A stretch of DNA of 64,000 nt from Ophiodon elongatus (lineage: Eukaryota > Chordata > Actinopteri > Perciformes > Hexagrammidae): contig JACSYO010002159.1 of assembly GCA_016806645.1 (NCBI GenBank), forward strand, positions 2,237,001 through 2,301,000. Reading direction: 5' to 3'. Positions 1-11,930 of this stretch are shown here, piece after piece. The notes beneath the pieces are model-generated. The model made no database searches and was not told where the DNA came from. It worked only from the letters and a program-made list of their open reading frames with translations. Numbering within the stretch: position 1 is the stretch's first letter; each line of letters starts with the position of its first letter. Position numbers and translations under genes: made by a program.

Positions 1-44
1 TGAATGGTTAGATGCATATGTCTCAGACAACAACCCTCTGATAG

Positions 45-47
<3 letters not shown>

Positions 48-111
<64 letters not shown>

Positions 112-120
112 TACACATGC
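48..120. repeat. (CA)n microsatellite
   Basis: About 60 bp of uninterrupted CA from 48 to 107, followed by an imperfect tail (tacatacacatgcacatgcac). Open frames across it encode Thr-His runs and have no coding value. Confidence 0.97.
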
Positions 121-243
121 ACATGCACAGTTGGTATCCTTCGAGGAGGGACATCCAAACTAATGAAGGCTCTATCTTTTAATGGCAAGTCAATGAGCCA
201 TCCAAGCCTAAGTCTGAGAGATTCATGAGTGTGAGTTTAATTT

Positions 244-302
244 TGTGTGTGTGTGTGTGTTTGTGTTTGTGTGTGTTTGTGTTTGTGTGTGTGTGAGTGT
301 GT
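244..302. repeat. Interrupted (TG)n microsatellite
   Basis: TG run broken repeatedly by TTTG units, ending in gtgagtgtg. It is the opposite dinucleotide strand from the CA array about 140 bp upstream. Confidence 0.93.
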
Positions 303-486
303 TTGCTGTCAATGAAAGTTATGGTTGCAGACAGTTTCCCAGCGCTGAGTGTTCGCACTATGAATGACATGTTTATGCTGATTTAACATACAGTACAGTA
401 GCATAAGGTCACAGTCCATCTATCCACTAAACAAGCATCATCTGACTATATTACACCCAAACATTGACAGCATATCACACGCCTTA

Positions 487-1531
487 TCGGGCTGTGTATT
501 GGAAAGCACCTCACGATATATATCGTGATATGATATCATACATATTGCGATATATTGCAATACTATACTAAAAATAGAGATGAAAATACAGCTTGCTGTG
601 TACCACCTGGGTAGTATAATACGTACATCAGATATTGATAACTCAGTGGACAAATTGCATCAAAACTTCTTCAAAAGGTATTTTAATTGCACACAGTCAC
701 TCAGCAGAGAACACACTGAACTGAAATGCACTTGCCATAAAAAAATTATATGAAAATAAAGTACATATTGTATTCTCATTGTGTCGCTGTACACTTTTTT
801 TTTTTTTACAAAAATGCACTTGCAACAAATTCATTTGAAAATAAAATACATACTGTATTATTTTCTTATTGTGTCACTGACCGCTCTTAACTTACATGTA
901 GATGCCATAAACATAATATGAAATGCATTAAATAAAGTTGTCTGTCACTATGGCTGGGTCCTTCCCATTTATGTCCCATACTGTACCTCCAGATTTACTA
1001 CGGCTCTCGCGGTGTGGTGTCGTGATGTGGTGTGACGTAATCGCAACATTCGACTCAGTGGTCTAGTCGTCTTAACATCGCATGTCAGGGCTACTCTCTC
1101 TGCAGGGCGGAGCGAGGTTTTGACACGTAGCGAGCTTTTGACACGTTTTGTCACCTCTTAGTAAATCCTTGACACTACACTGCTACATCCATCATGTGTC
1201 GGCGAGTCTGGATCTCATAGCGCGGCTCTAGAGTATACGGCCGCTTGCTTGTGCGACGCCATGTTGTGATTTTGGCCGGATTATGCGACAGGCCGGGAGG
1301 TCACTGGCCTTAGCTCAGATGGAAATAGACCGTGACATTTAGCGTTAGAAGAGCGGAGGAAGAGGTTGTTTGACACACACAGGGATTCGATGCAATTTAA
1401 AGTACATTCAAAAATTTGTTTAAATTAGTTTCATTTATTTTTTATCGATAGTAGTTCCGGACGTATTGATACACTATCGTTTAAAAAAGTAATGCAATAG
1501 TGAGCTATTTTGATGTTTTTGCACAGCTCTA
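487..1531. mobile_element. Complete non-autonomous hAT-like element with 8-bp target duplication
   Basis: The element starts tcgggctgtg and ends cacagctcta. The reverse complement of the end is tagagctgtg, so the terminal inverted repeats match at 8 of 10 positions. It is flanked by a perfect 8-bp direct repeat, acgcctta, at 479-486 and 1532-1539. Eight-bp duplications and a TAGRGCTG-type end are hAT hallmarks. The left subterminal DNA is rich in CGATAT/ATATCG words (about 513-560), as in fish elements I recognise. The interior (about 1000-1370) is more CpG-rich than its flanks, and I found no transposase frame. It is therefore a 1,045-bp passive element; the family name is not assigned. Confidence 0.82.
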
Positions 1532-1637
1532 ACGCCTTACCAAAATATCACTAGAGCTAATGATTACTGTTTGTGGAACTGTAGTACATTAACATATTTA
1601 AATGCAGAAACATCATTTTGAAATGCCAGAAGATTGA

Positions 1638-2236
1638 ATGTTGGACAGAGGATATTGTCAGACGGTGAAAGGAACACATTCAGAAACTTCTGAACCTGAC
1701 TGACACATCTGCCATAGAGGAGGCAAAGTTGGAGGGCTTAGGGGACACCTTATCCATTTTTCTAGGGAAGGTCATTGAGATAGTTGAAAAGATTTGCAGT
1801 GGCAAGGCACATAGGGTGAGTGAGAGTCACTCTGAGATGGTGAAGGCTCTGGACATTTTTGGGTTTGTCCTTAATGTTGCATGGAGATGGATGAGTCCAT
1901 GTTGCTGGAGAGGAGATTCAGGCCACTTGTCAAACCTTGGATTAAGAAGGAGCCATTAAGGTTCTGTCCTGGTCATGGAACAGGGGGCAGTGTTTGCACT
2001 GAGGGTTATGGGAGTCTGCTCATCCAGTCTACATGTGTTATGTGGACTTTTAGAAGGTTTCTGAACATGTCCCTTTTGGTAATATGGGTTACCTTCGCCA
2101 TTACTGCGAGCCATTCCTTGTCTCAGTAAGAGCTGTGTCATCATTCTCGACAGGTCTCAGTGGACACTGCCAGGGAAATGCCTTGTCATCTATTCTGTTT
2201 GTGATTTTCATGGACAGAATCTCTAGGCATAGCCAG
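1638..2236 (+). pseudogene. LINE reverse-transcriptase relic (non-LTR retrotransposon)
   Basis: Across frames the plus strand encodes recognisable pieces of a fish LINE ORF2. In order these are DIVRR*KEHIQKLLN (a TGA where the family has Trp), TDTSAIEEAK, a VIEIVEKICSGKAHR piece, ERRFRPLVKPWIKKE with CPGHGT next to it (usual form: ERR.RP.V.P.I.EEQ.GF.PG.GT.DQ), and SSILFVIFMDRISRHSQ (usual form: LSPILFVIFMDRISR). Several frameshifts and stops separate the pieces and DNA is missing between them, so it cannot make reverse transcriptase. The fragment covers finger and palm regions; the FADD box is not seen. It begins about 100 bp after the hAT-like element. The LINE clade is left open. Confidence 0.8.
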
Positions 2237-4284
2237 TGGTGAACAAAGGGTCTGGTATATAATATATCTACAATTATTTTATGTAACTACATGATTAAAT
2301 GTTATCTAATGAGTTTAAAGTTAAGTTCAAGATTTTAGTTTTGAACCGTACTGGGGCCAACTGAGCCCTTTCCCTCAGAAAAGTAATCTTGTCAGATAAT
2401 ACTAGCCCTAGTTCTTTTAAGGTGTGCTCATTGGGTACAAATCTGAATTATTTTCAACATTGAAATTCAACCCATCCGTACAGACACTAAATATAGCAGA
2501 GCTTGTCTTATACCTCCGTGCCCGCCGTATAGGCAGCCGCAGGGTTGGACAAAGATGCAATGATTCAAATATATACCAGTTTCTCAACATGTCTTTATTC
2601 CACAGAATAGGACAATCAGTGCTATGTGAATGCAGAGAAATGGACTGCTGCACAACACACGGCAGCTAGGAAAAAAGTATTGCATTCCCGTAGTCTCTGA
2701 TCCAGTCTCTGCTACAACAACAGCTATCCCCTCGTACCCCCTCTCAAATTGAGTACCGCCTGTCACCCTTAATGTGGGCTATAACCCACTGTGCCATGAT
2801 CAGTCTGGATCACAGCTTACAACCTCTTCGAGTGCCATGACACACAATTACAACCCATTCAATTTAGCCTGCAACTATGGAAAAGACTGAGCGAGCACTA
2901 ATGATATCCCTGGACACTCTAATTGACACTTTCAACTTTAACGCAGAAATTAAAACCACTGAATTGGCAAACTGGAAAAGAGACGCCGTAGCCGTGAGTA
3001 CTGTATAGATTTTTTTTCCCCTCCTCCAAAACCCTTTAGAGAGCTCAGCTTTCCTGTCAGCTCAAATAAACAAGATCCACATTTTTATGTTCACTGAGTT
3101 GGCAGACAGGTTGCACTCTTGGATAAAGTGAGCTGGGTGGACTGTGAAGCCATTCTGACTTATTAAAAAATGAAGCCTGGGACTGCATGCTTCATCCATC
3201 ATGAAATACCCATAAGTTAGATTGTAAAAAACAAAAGAAAAGTGTATCTGTCTTCTAGCCAACGTTTTCAAAGAGAAATTTCAAATAAACTGTTGGCAGA
3301 TCTGTAGCTAAACTACCTTTTTATATCAAGGGTTAGGACACTTGAGAGAAGGTCATGGTAACTTATTCAGAGGAGAAACAAATACAGTATACGATTTCAA
3401 CCCTGGTTACAGTGTTCTTGAGGCAGCTGTAGAAGGTCTTTCAGGAGGTACATCATCCCTTTCATAGTTTTTTTTAATCAAACTTGACTCTTGAAGTTAC
3501 ATTGTGTGTTATATGCAACATGATTTCTTTTTTTTTTTATACATTTGGCTGTAGGGTTTGTCCTACAAAAGATACCCCTGGTAACAAAATGCACAATAAT
3601 ATAACTGTTTAACAGTTAAGGCCAACCGACGTTGACTTCTAAACCAAACTTCTTGGCAAAACCGTTTGAAGCTACAGAGGAAAGTGTCATAATAAGAAAG
3701 ACATACTACAAACAGAAAAACTTGGTCACTGTATCGAGGAAACTTTAAAATAGCAGAACAAATAGCTGTCGTATGGTCAACCTTCTCCTAAATCTTATTG
3801 CTAGTTGTGTATTGAATGTAGCAATATGTTCAACTCAAGACTACTGCAATTAAACAGCCAATTAACATGCTGTAAGATGGTTTGTGGCTATGTGTGTGTG
3901 TGTGTGTGTGTATGATGAATATTTGATGTTTAGAGTCTCACTACATGCTCCTCTCTCAGATCATGAGATCATGTTGGGACCACAGATAATTTCTGCATAA
4001 TAAACGAGGTCACTCACTCATCACATCAAACTACCACTGATTCAAACCCTTGTCCTCACTACTTTTTCAATCTGCTTCTAGCTTTCAATCCCTTTTCTTT
4101 TTTCTGTATTCAAATTTTTTCACTGTGCCATACACTCGGGGCATTGTATCAAATATTAAGTGGTATAGATAAGTTGGTGACTTCTAGGGAGTGGAGAAGA
4201 AACAGTAGGCCCCTCTATTTTGTTGAACAGTTCCAATGCATACTGGTAAAGGATAGGTAGTAGGTATGTATTTATTTATTTCAA
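2237..4284. other. No gene recognised
   Basis: AT-rich unique-looking DNA with scattered short frames and no splice-bounded coding segment I can support. It holds a short (TG)11 run at 3891-3912 and several oligo-T runs (about 3010, 3465, 3527). A 2410-2660 segment has overlapping open frames on both strands, but no known protein motif appears. Confidence 0.6.
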
Positions 4285-5053
4285 TTCGTAGATTTGAAAG
4301 AGGCATTTGAGACAGTTAATCATATCGTCACAGTTCATAATTCTCATAATGTCTAAAAAATATATTATTCAGTCGATGGCATCATATTTGAACAATTACA
4401 TTTCAAGCCCTCTCTTATTGAGTATTTATATCAATGGTTTACTATCCATTTGTCCAGAAATTAATATTCAAATGTATGCAGACGACGTGGTAATTCCAAA
4501 CAACAAGCTGCATTGGGGGGGGTCTATAGAGAAAAAAGCAGCAATTCCCTCTTCCTGAAATTCTTGTGAAAGGACAGAGGATGTTCAGCATATTAAATAT
4601 GTTGGTGTCATTGTTGATAGCGGTCTAACCTTCAAAAAACAAATTACAAACATTTGAAAAACAATAAAGCCTCTCTCCTTTTTGATTTACAAGAAATCAA
4701 ATGATGATAATGAAGCAAGACTGTACATGCACACAATGTTTTTGTCACATTCTTCCAACTGTATAACAACCTGGTCTCCGATAAGTAGTACATCAATAAA
4801 ACTACATGATAGTCTGTGAAAGCAAGCATTGGAAATCATGGATACAAAAACCTGTTTCTCATCATTATTGCAATGTAGTTAAAAAGTATACTCTTTTGAT
4901 AATGGCCAATGTTGGTTATAGTTGAGGGATAATTCACCATCTAGCACCATATATTCTTAAACATTTGTAACAATCTCCAGAGCTGGATCAAGGTTAACGA
5001 GAGCTTCTCCAAGAGGGAACGGTGATGTTTAATTTTGGTCTACAACATTTGGG
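4285..5053 (+). pseudogene. LINE reverse-transcriptase relic with YADD box
   Basis: The plus strand encodes FVDLKEAFETVNH (catalytic box A, usually DL.KAFDTV.H), then SPLLLSIYINGL, then QMYADDVVI with the YADD metal-binding box at 4475-4486. Downstream pieces follow in family order: HIKYVGVIVDSGLTFKKQI (usual form: Y.YLG..LD..L.F..HI), a region matching the post-RT thumb, and a C-terminal HHLAPYIL-like piece near 4940. The GVPQGS box that should precede the SPLL segment is deleted, and stops and frameshifts are frequent. It is a dead copy, in the same strand as the LINE relic 2 kb upstream but from a different family. Clade (L2, CR1 or Rex1-like) is not settled. Confidence 0.82.
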
Positions 5054-5054
5054 C

Positions 5055-5450
5055 TAGGGATACACCGCTGTTGATACTGGTATTCGTACTATCCTCATGT
5101 ACTCATACTCATACCTTTTAAGGTGGAACACCTCTTCTCCTTTATGTGACAAGCCTCTCATCTGACTCTCTTTATTTTCAATATTTCTTTCAACTGTTTA
5201 CGTGATAGCGGGTAGATTGCTGATGGTGCGCTTCCTCGTGGGAATTAAGCATTCTTTTAGTATTCTTTTTTTTTTAATGTTGTTTCTTAGTTTTTTTCAC
5301 ATTGTGTTATATTGTGTCTGTTTCTCTTTAAAGTATAACGTTTTGATTTACTACAACTTATCTTTTATCTCTGTAACCAGGGACTACAGATGATAATACG
5401 CTTTTAGCTATATCTGGTACAACACATATATTGTGCATTGTCCCTGCTAA
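5055..5450. mobile_element. Probable MITE relic with degraded terminal repeats
   Basis: It begins tagggatacaccg, a common fish hAT/MITE end, and is followed by TACTCATACTCATA-type subterminal DNA. The right side has ttgtgcattgtccctgcta, which read in reverse gives a partial match to the left end (AGGGA...TGCAC). No target duplication is visible. The segment 5113-5160 resembles the dispersed repeat at 30834-30880. It abuts the end of the LINE relic. Confidence 0.45.
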
Positions 5451-6205
5451 ATAAACAATAAAAAGGAAGTACAAAATACGTATAAATGCCACCTACACAA
5501 GCAGCTAATTAGGATGAGGCATGTGCTACCACATATGTGAAAACGTCTTAATACTTCAGCCATTTTATTTTATTTTTATTAAGGTTAATGCCATCCTTTG
5601 TGTTTTTATTAAAGTTTTATGACCCTAGGCCAATGAAACTCTTTGAAAGTAGGCTGTATAATTTGAAAACATTTATGAATGTCAATGAGAAACACACCTT
5701 TTCCCTTCAGAAATTGAGTTTTTGAAGATGAAAGAAGCACTCTTGACATCAGTCATGTTGTGGGTTCATGTCCAGTTCATGCTCGTTTATACCCTCGATC
5801 TATCCTACCATTCTCAACCTTGAACTACAAAAAAAGCAACAAATTGCAGGGAGCCAAGTTGAGCCAACACACCTAAATGCAAAATGGAAAGAAGCAGGGA
5901 ATAGTAATTATGCGTGTGTTTGTATGCGTATACGTGTGTGGGATGCTGACTGGATGGACCCCCAACAGTGAGACGGAGAGGAATTTGCGAAGTCGTCCTC
6001 CCTCCCTTCTCTCCACATTTCACTCTCAACAACACGCTGGTATCAAGCTGTGCAACAGTGTGAGAGGGAGAGAGAGAGAGACAATGAGCGAGAGCAAAAG
6101 AGACCATCAAACACTCTGTAATAACTGGTCCTAATTAAGACCAGGGGGAATAGGGGAGTTATTAGCTGTCATAAGCAAGTTTATCAGACCTAAAGAGAGC
6201 AGTTA

Positions 6206-6208
<3 letters not shown>
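5451..6208. other. No gene recognised
   Basis: Mixed unique DNA with A-rich 5825-5840 and a short GA-rich run at 6060-6081. Open frames of 67-98 codons overlap on both strands and show no family motifs. Confidence 0.6.
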
Positions 6209-6263
<55 letters not shown>

Positions 6264-6308
6264 TGTACGTGTGTGTACGTGTGTGTACGAGAGAGAGAGA
6301 GAGAGAGA
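6209..6308. repeat. Compound (GT)n / (GTGTGTACGT)3 / (GA)n microsatellite
   Basis: About 52 bp of GT, then three near-identical 10-bp units gtgtgtacgt, then about 19 bp of GA. Confidence 0.95.
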
Positions 6309-6390
6309 TTGTTGTGTCTATGCATCCTCATGTGCGAGTGAGAGAGATAGAGATAGAAAAGAAAAAAAATGTTCATGACTGTAATTAGCT

Positions 6391-6454
6391 GCGTGTGTGT
6401 GCATGCATGCGTGCGTGCTTGCGTGCGTGCTTGCGTGCGTGCTTGCGTGCGTGC
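6391..6454. repeat. GCGT/GCTT minisatellite
   Basis: GTGT and GCAT lead into repeats of the 12-mer gcgtgcgtgctt (about three copies). All three forward frames are open across it, giving CVRA or CVLA runs, an artefact of the repeat. Confidence 0.92.
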
Positions 6455-6547
6455 GAGCTGTAATAGTGAAGCAGAAGTATTCCCTCCAAACACCCCAACT
6501 GTTATTAATATGTATGCAGTTGAGAGAGATACCCTCTCATCTCCTAG

Positions 6548-6657
6548 CTCATCAAAAACACACACACAAAAACGCATTATTATTAATCCCCATTAAACTC
6601 TCAACTCCGTACACACACATACACAACACACTCAACACTCAACACACACACACAAAA
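6548..6657. repeat. Degenerate CA-rich repeat
   Basis: Interrupted CACA blocks separated by aaaaacgc, tacaca and cactcaaca words. Confidence 0.8.
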
Positions 6658-6858
6658 CCAGCCATCTATCAGCAAGGACATTATTAGTGTTTATGCAGTC
6701 TGAGTCATTTAAGTAATTTCCATGGAGGGAAAGCTTTTTAACTTTGGTGACTCATTCCTGCGTTGTTTTATTCCTGAAGGTTTATCTTCTAACAGTTCTT
6801 AGGCTTTTATGTGGATGAGGTCATATGCACACAGACACGTGATGGTCCTTGTACAGTC

Positions 6859-6890
6859 GTTGAGTTACAAGGCCATCCTTGTAACTCAAC
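6859..6890. repeat. Perfect 14-bp inverted repeat, 4-nt loop
   Basis: gttgagttacaagg (6859-6872) is followed by loop ccat and the exact reverse complement ccttgtaactcaac (6877-6890). It lies about 70 bp beyond the tail of the antisense LINE relic. No U-tract follows on either strand, and terminators of this type are not used in vertebrate nuclei. Confidence 0.9.
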
Positions 6891-6959
6891 TACTGTTGCA
6901 CAACAAAATGCAGATTGTAGTCCTATTTTGCTACTTAAGAAAAACACCAAAAAAACACT

Positions 6960-7557
6960 ATTTTATATGGTGGTGGAGGATGAGCCAGAGGAAAGAAGCT
7001 GTTACGAAGTCTGGTGCTGTGTGGTCTGAAGGTGATACTTCTGTATCTCTTTCCAGACGGCAGCAGGGTGAACAGGCTGTGGCTGGGGTGGGTATTGTCT
7101 TTTAATATCCCTTTAGCTCTTCGCAGGGTCCTCTTCTCACCAATATCACTGATGCTCAGTAGATGGGTACCAGTGATGATTCGGGCGGTTTAATCACCTG
7201 CTGTAGAGCCCTCCCGTCCTGGGCCGTGCATGTCCCATGCCGGTTTGTAATGTTTCCAGTCAGGATGCTTTCAATTGCTCCTCTGTAAAAGTTGACAAGA
7301 ACTTAGCGCAGGCATTTTGCCTTCTTAACTTTGCTTAAGAAAAACATCAGTTTATGAGCTTTCTTCACCAGGATGGAGATCTGTGATGACCATATCAGGT
7401 CGTTTGTGATGCTGATTCCCAGAAACCTAAAGCTGTTAACGTGCTCCACTATTGCTGAACAGTGACTGCTAAAATTGAAAGTACATTTAGAGGGCAACGC
7501 ATTTGGGGATGATGTTAAGCCAAGGACCTCATTGAGTTGTGGACATGTGGGCACACT
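6960..7557 (-). pseudogene. L2/CR1-type LINE ORF2 C-terminal relic
   Basis: Read on the minus strand, the first part encodes VEHVNSFRFLGISITNDL and a VKKAHKLMFFLSKVKK stretch, matching the V.S..FLG..I...L.W...... VKKAQ.RL.FLR segment after the YADD box. An in-frame stop follows at about 7300. The same frame then continues with NFYRGAIESILTGNIT. After a further stop and a frameshift come RTLRRAKGILKD and THPSHSLFTLLPSGKRYRSI, the typical C-terminal LLPSGRRYR block. The family order is intact, so this is the 3' end of a LINE in antisense orientation. Upstream RT boxes are absent, as expected for 5'-truncated insertion. It is not functional. Confidence 0.88.
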
Positions 7558-9368
7558 CCAAACTATTTATCAAATATAGGACCCATATCTTCTCCCCCAA
7601 GGCCATAGATGCTTCTGTACTTATACTTAAACCTGCAGTAATCGATTTTATGGTTGAAGCATAAACACAACTAACTTACTTACTTTCAATTTCAGCAGTC
7701 ACTGTACAATAATAGTACATTTGTTGTGATGTTTCTATCCACCTGATGAATGCAAGTCCAATTTAGTCTCCTATAAACTTTGTTTTTGGTCTCCACCAAG
7801 TCCTTGGGGAAATATCTTTCTCTTCAGCTGGTAAATGCTCCACTATGTTCACCAGCTAATCACTGTGTGTCTGTCTGCTGTTTGATGCAGGTAAGGTGTA
7901 CAGTAGGGCATCAGGGCCTTCCATTTCCCTTCTGCTACATTTGTATTGTAAGTAGAGTTTCGTGACTGTACCTGTATTTATCGAAACGGTGCTCCGTAGA
8001 GCGTACGCACTTTGTTTCTTTGACTCCCGCCTCGACTACGGGTTTCTTCACAACCTGTTCCATACAATTAAACTTGAAAACACAAGTTAGCTCTGAGAGC
8101 GCTCTTGTGTTTAAGTTCAAATACAGCATGTTGTTCCACTGCCGTTGTACCCGGCCAACTGCCATTAAGGTCCTAGTGGAAATAAAGACGGTGCCTATTG
8201 AAGTTCACCAGCCCTCAAATGAACTTCTAATGAACTAATTGAGAGGGCAGGAGTCACGTCTTCACCACATTGTTGTTAACTTTGTTAACAGGTCTGGTAC
8301 GCAAAGGAGAAAGACGAGAATTACCTGAAACTGAGACTGTAGTCACACACACGTGTGTTCTATTTTGAAGATTATTTTTGGGGGGCTTTTGGCCTTCATT
8401 AGACACTTGACATTGTTTTGCTTCCCATGCAGTTTTTTTCTTTCTTTTTTTCTGTTTTTGTCTCTTTATATCCTTCATATTGCTCTCATTGGAGCCACTT
8501 TCCCTGTATTGCTTTTTCTGAAGACTCACAGGGGGTTTGAACAAGCTCAATAAGGCAACACAATTATGCAGAAATGTGCCTACGCTGATAACTGGCTTTC
8601 TGTTTTTGACATCACACCTACATTTACTCTCTTCCTTTAACCTACCACAAACTCACATTCCTCGATATTCTGTTGTGTACTTTCCTGCCAAATACATTTG
8701 ATGTGTTCTTTATCCGCAAATTCTCCTTTTCACATTTTCCCACCTCTTTCTCGTTCCTCTTGGCCTACATTCACATCTTTTCGTGTTTGCGATCTATCTC
8801 TGCTTCTCACTGGACCATGCATTACATTACAGCGCAGCCTCCATTGATTTGCTCTCTGGCTGAAGTGCTATTGATTACAAAACATGCTCCAGTGCTACTG
8901 AGCTCAGACACTACCGCTGTGCAAAGTCAGATCGTACATACAAACACAGGCACATGAGCACACACCGATCTCTCTAACACTTCTCTCTCCCTTTTCCTCT
9001 GCTTTTTTTCTCCATTTCATATCCAATTCAAACATTTGGCAATGCACTAGATCCCTTCTTTGTCTTCCTCATCTCCATTGACACCGCATCTCGGTATTCA
9101 TTGGCATATTGATTAGTTCTGCACCACGGAGGACATACAGTATGTCTTCATATGTAATCCGTCAACTATTGTTTTGGAACTGATTATTGTGAGCTGGAAG
9201 GACTTGACATGGAGAGAAAACAGCAAGTTTTTCCCTGGAAGGAAGGCCTCAGAATAAACCTCGCAATGTGAGTTTGTGTGCCTGTTTAAGAAGAGAGGAA
9301 GCCTATCATCAGACGGGCCATGAATTTATGTATTTATGCTAACATGCGGAGTGAAAATGCTTTTTAAT
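7558..9368. other. No gene recognised; imperfect hairpin inside
   Basis: Unique-looking DNA. At 8071-8117 an imperfect inverted repeat pairs aacttgaaaacacaag with cttgtgtttaagtt. CT-rich DNA covers 8985-9070. No splice-bounded or conserved coding segment could be supported. Confidence 0.6.
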
Positions 9369-9394
9369 AGAGAGAGAGAGAGAGAAAGAGAGAG
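9369..9394. repeat. (GA)n microsatellite
   Basis: AG repeats with one AAAG interruption. Confidence 0.9.
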
Positions 9395-11600
9395 CGTGTG
9401 ATCGAGAGAGTACGGGGCATGATGAGGAAGGAAATGACCAAGCTTTTGTGCCGCTGGACGTGACGTATTCACATGCTATGAAGCAGGGGAGGTAATCTGC
9501 TGATGTGGAAAACTGCAAACAGGCTCACTGCCACATGGACAAATCCATACATCTGTGCTTATAAGAGCTTTTCAACAAATCTTCTTCGTCTCCTTTCTGG
9601 TCATTCTCACCTCCTTTTTTATGTTCACCTTTTTATTAGTTCGAAATGGTTTTCTTCTTGCGAAAATGATAAACCCACATACATCTTTAAAAATCTACTA
9701 TCGCCCGACCCCTAGTTAAGATTTTTGTAAACCATATCTTTTTTCATATAGATATTGTCTCGTCTTGGTCACGTTCTAAAAATGTACTGATTCCACTCTA
9801 AACCTTATTTTCCAGTGGGGCAAAGAGATCATCCATGATCAACAAGCCAGCTGGCCTAATTAGAGACTTGGACCTGATCCATCTTTCTGACAATGTCCAG
9901 AACCAAGCTCTGTTTCTGCATGTCACATGACCATGTGTAAATGTTTAGTGTATATGCGTGTATGTGTTTATAAATGCAAATTAAAGTATAACAGCATATA
10001 GTCAAAGAACCTGTATTAATGCAATTTCGATTGAAAACATGCACTCATCTCTTTGCTGTTGTGGACGTATGGACTCTACAGCCTCTGTTGGAGCATAACA
10101 CTGTTTCAGAAATGAGCAATGTTTTGAAGAGACAAGAGACGAACAAGTCTTTTGAATAAACTGTTTGAACTTATCACCCTTTTAGTTACCAAGAAAAGCG
10201 AACAAGCTAATTGATTATTGAATGAAATGGTGGCACATTGGAACTACAGCTTTCTCCACAACCTCAACCTCCCCTTTATGTGCAAAGCTTTTATTAACAG
10301 TATATTTTTTATTTAATCTTCAGTCATGTGTTTATTAAGAATGGATTCAGACAGAATCTACGTTGCTATTCGAATTCCTTCGAGAGCTCCTTCAAAGAGC
10401 GGAGCCCTTTTCCGACACTTCTAACTATAATATTTTGCTCTAAATGGTCAGCTTCTTGACATATGCTTCTCTAACTGACCTCAAATGGTTTCTCAGTATG
10501 ACAAAAACAAAACTACAGTAAAAAGATAGATATGAAGGAGAATTTAGACCTTGTCCACATGTATTTTTGAAAACGATGTTTTCCTTCTTTGTTCCCAAAA
10601 CAATCCATTCAATACTAATGCGTTTTTTTTTTTTAAAAAAGCCCTGTTCCTCAATAGAGTGTAAGAGTAACTATACATTTATGTGAAAACATGTAAAAAG
10701 TTCTTTAAGTAAGGATCTTTTGGGGATCCCAAACCGCCATAACACCAGGTGATCTTTCACCAGTAAATTAGCTGCAACCTCTAATGTGGCCAACAATATC
10801 AACTGTATCACGTCTAATAATGTTCAGAGCAGTTAGACAGTGGACTAATCAGTAAAAGAAGATTAGTGGGAAGACGGGAAGGGCAATCTCTATCTCCACA
10901 CTTGGCTCTGATTTTCGTATCTCAGGGATGATGGCGCAGAGAAATGCTGCACGTAAGCTGTGAGCTATGTGTGCAGCTATGAAGAGGGGATGTGGAAGCA
11001 GCGTATCAGCCTTTAATGGATTTTTAACCTCTGTACTACATAAGATGTCCGTTGTAAAGCATCGACAGGGGTTGGAGCAAAGGGTATCACTGTAAGCAAG
11101 TGCTTTATGGCACACGTGTCTGACCTGAGAATGTGGCTGCCTTTAAGCTTTCCACCAGAGAGGGGTCACTGCAGATAGATCGTGGAGGATGTTGTTCCAT
11201 TTAAATGCTTGTTTGCGCTGCATAAGCTGAATTATATTACACACAAAAGACAAATAAAAAAATAAAAACACAACTTTGAATGAAGTTCGGGGAAAAAAAG
11301 TAATCGTATAAAATCAAGATGACATCCGCAGACTCAACTGAATTAAATTACATAAATTGAAAACACAGGCTGGTCTCTCACTACAATGGCTGCCACTGGC
11401 CATCTCTCAAATCTAATTGTGTCGTTTAACCGCCTTCATTTGGGCCAAATTTGCTTACGGTGAAACTTTTTTTCAATTTTCTTTTGCTTCAGTTTAGGCA
11501 GAGAACATTTGTGCTTTTCAAGTTGAATTATAGTGCCAACCAAAGCAGTGCAACCCCTCACTGCCTCCAGCACCATGCACACCCCATCACACATATATTT
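9395..11600. other. No gene recognised
   Basis: Unique-looking DNA with an oligo-T/A stretch at 10623-10640. The bases at 9700-9714 (cgcccgacccctag) look like the outer end of a TAGGGGTSGGCGAT-type MITE, but the partner end was not found. The 10840-11180 part is a block of average GC content with no repeats and no recognised coding motif. Confidence 0.55.
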
Positions 11601-11609
11601 ACACACACA

Positions 11610-11652
<43 letters not shown>

Positions 11653-11676
11653 CACAGACCCATACACACACACACA
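11601..11676. repeat. (CA)n microsatellite, interrupted
   Basis: CA blocks with aaac, aacacagaccca and tacaca interruptions. Confidence 0.95.
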
Positions 11677-11904
11677 AAATACGCACTTGCAGGGGCAATC
11701 AATAGCAGTGGTGATGGATGCCGCATGCTGATGTACCCGCTGCCCTCTGACCTGTAATTGAATGTGCAAGGTTCAGACACTTTATCACGATTGGGCCATT
11801 CCCTCCACAGATCATCGGCTGCTAAATGGTTGATAAGCCTGCGCACGACTGCTGCTCATATGTCTGCTGTCAAAGCAATGGGCTTTGCTGACTGATATCC
11901 ACAG

Positions 11905-11930
11905 TGTGAGTGTGTGTGTGTGTGTGTGTG
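11905..11930. repeat. (TG)n microsatellite
   Basis: About 26 bp of TG followed by ggggtgggggaaa. Confidence 0.92.

Noticed and set aside
9690..9716. MITE-like right end (cgcccgacccctag)
   Set aside because: No partner terminal repeat or target duplication was found upstream, so no element could be delimited.
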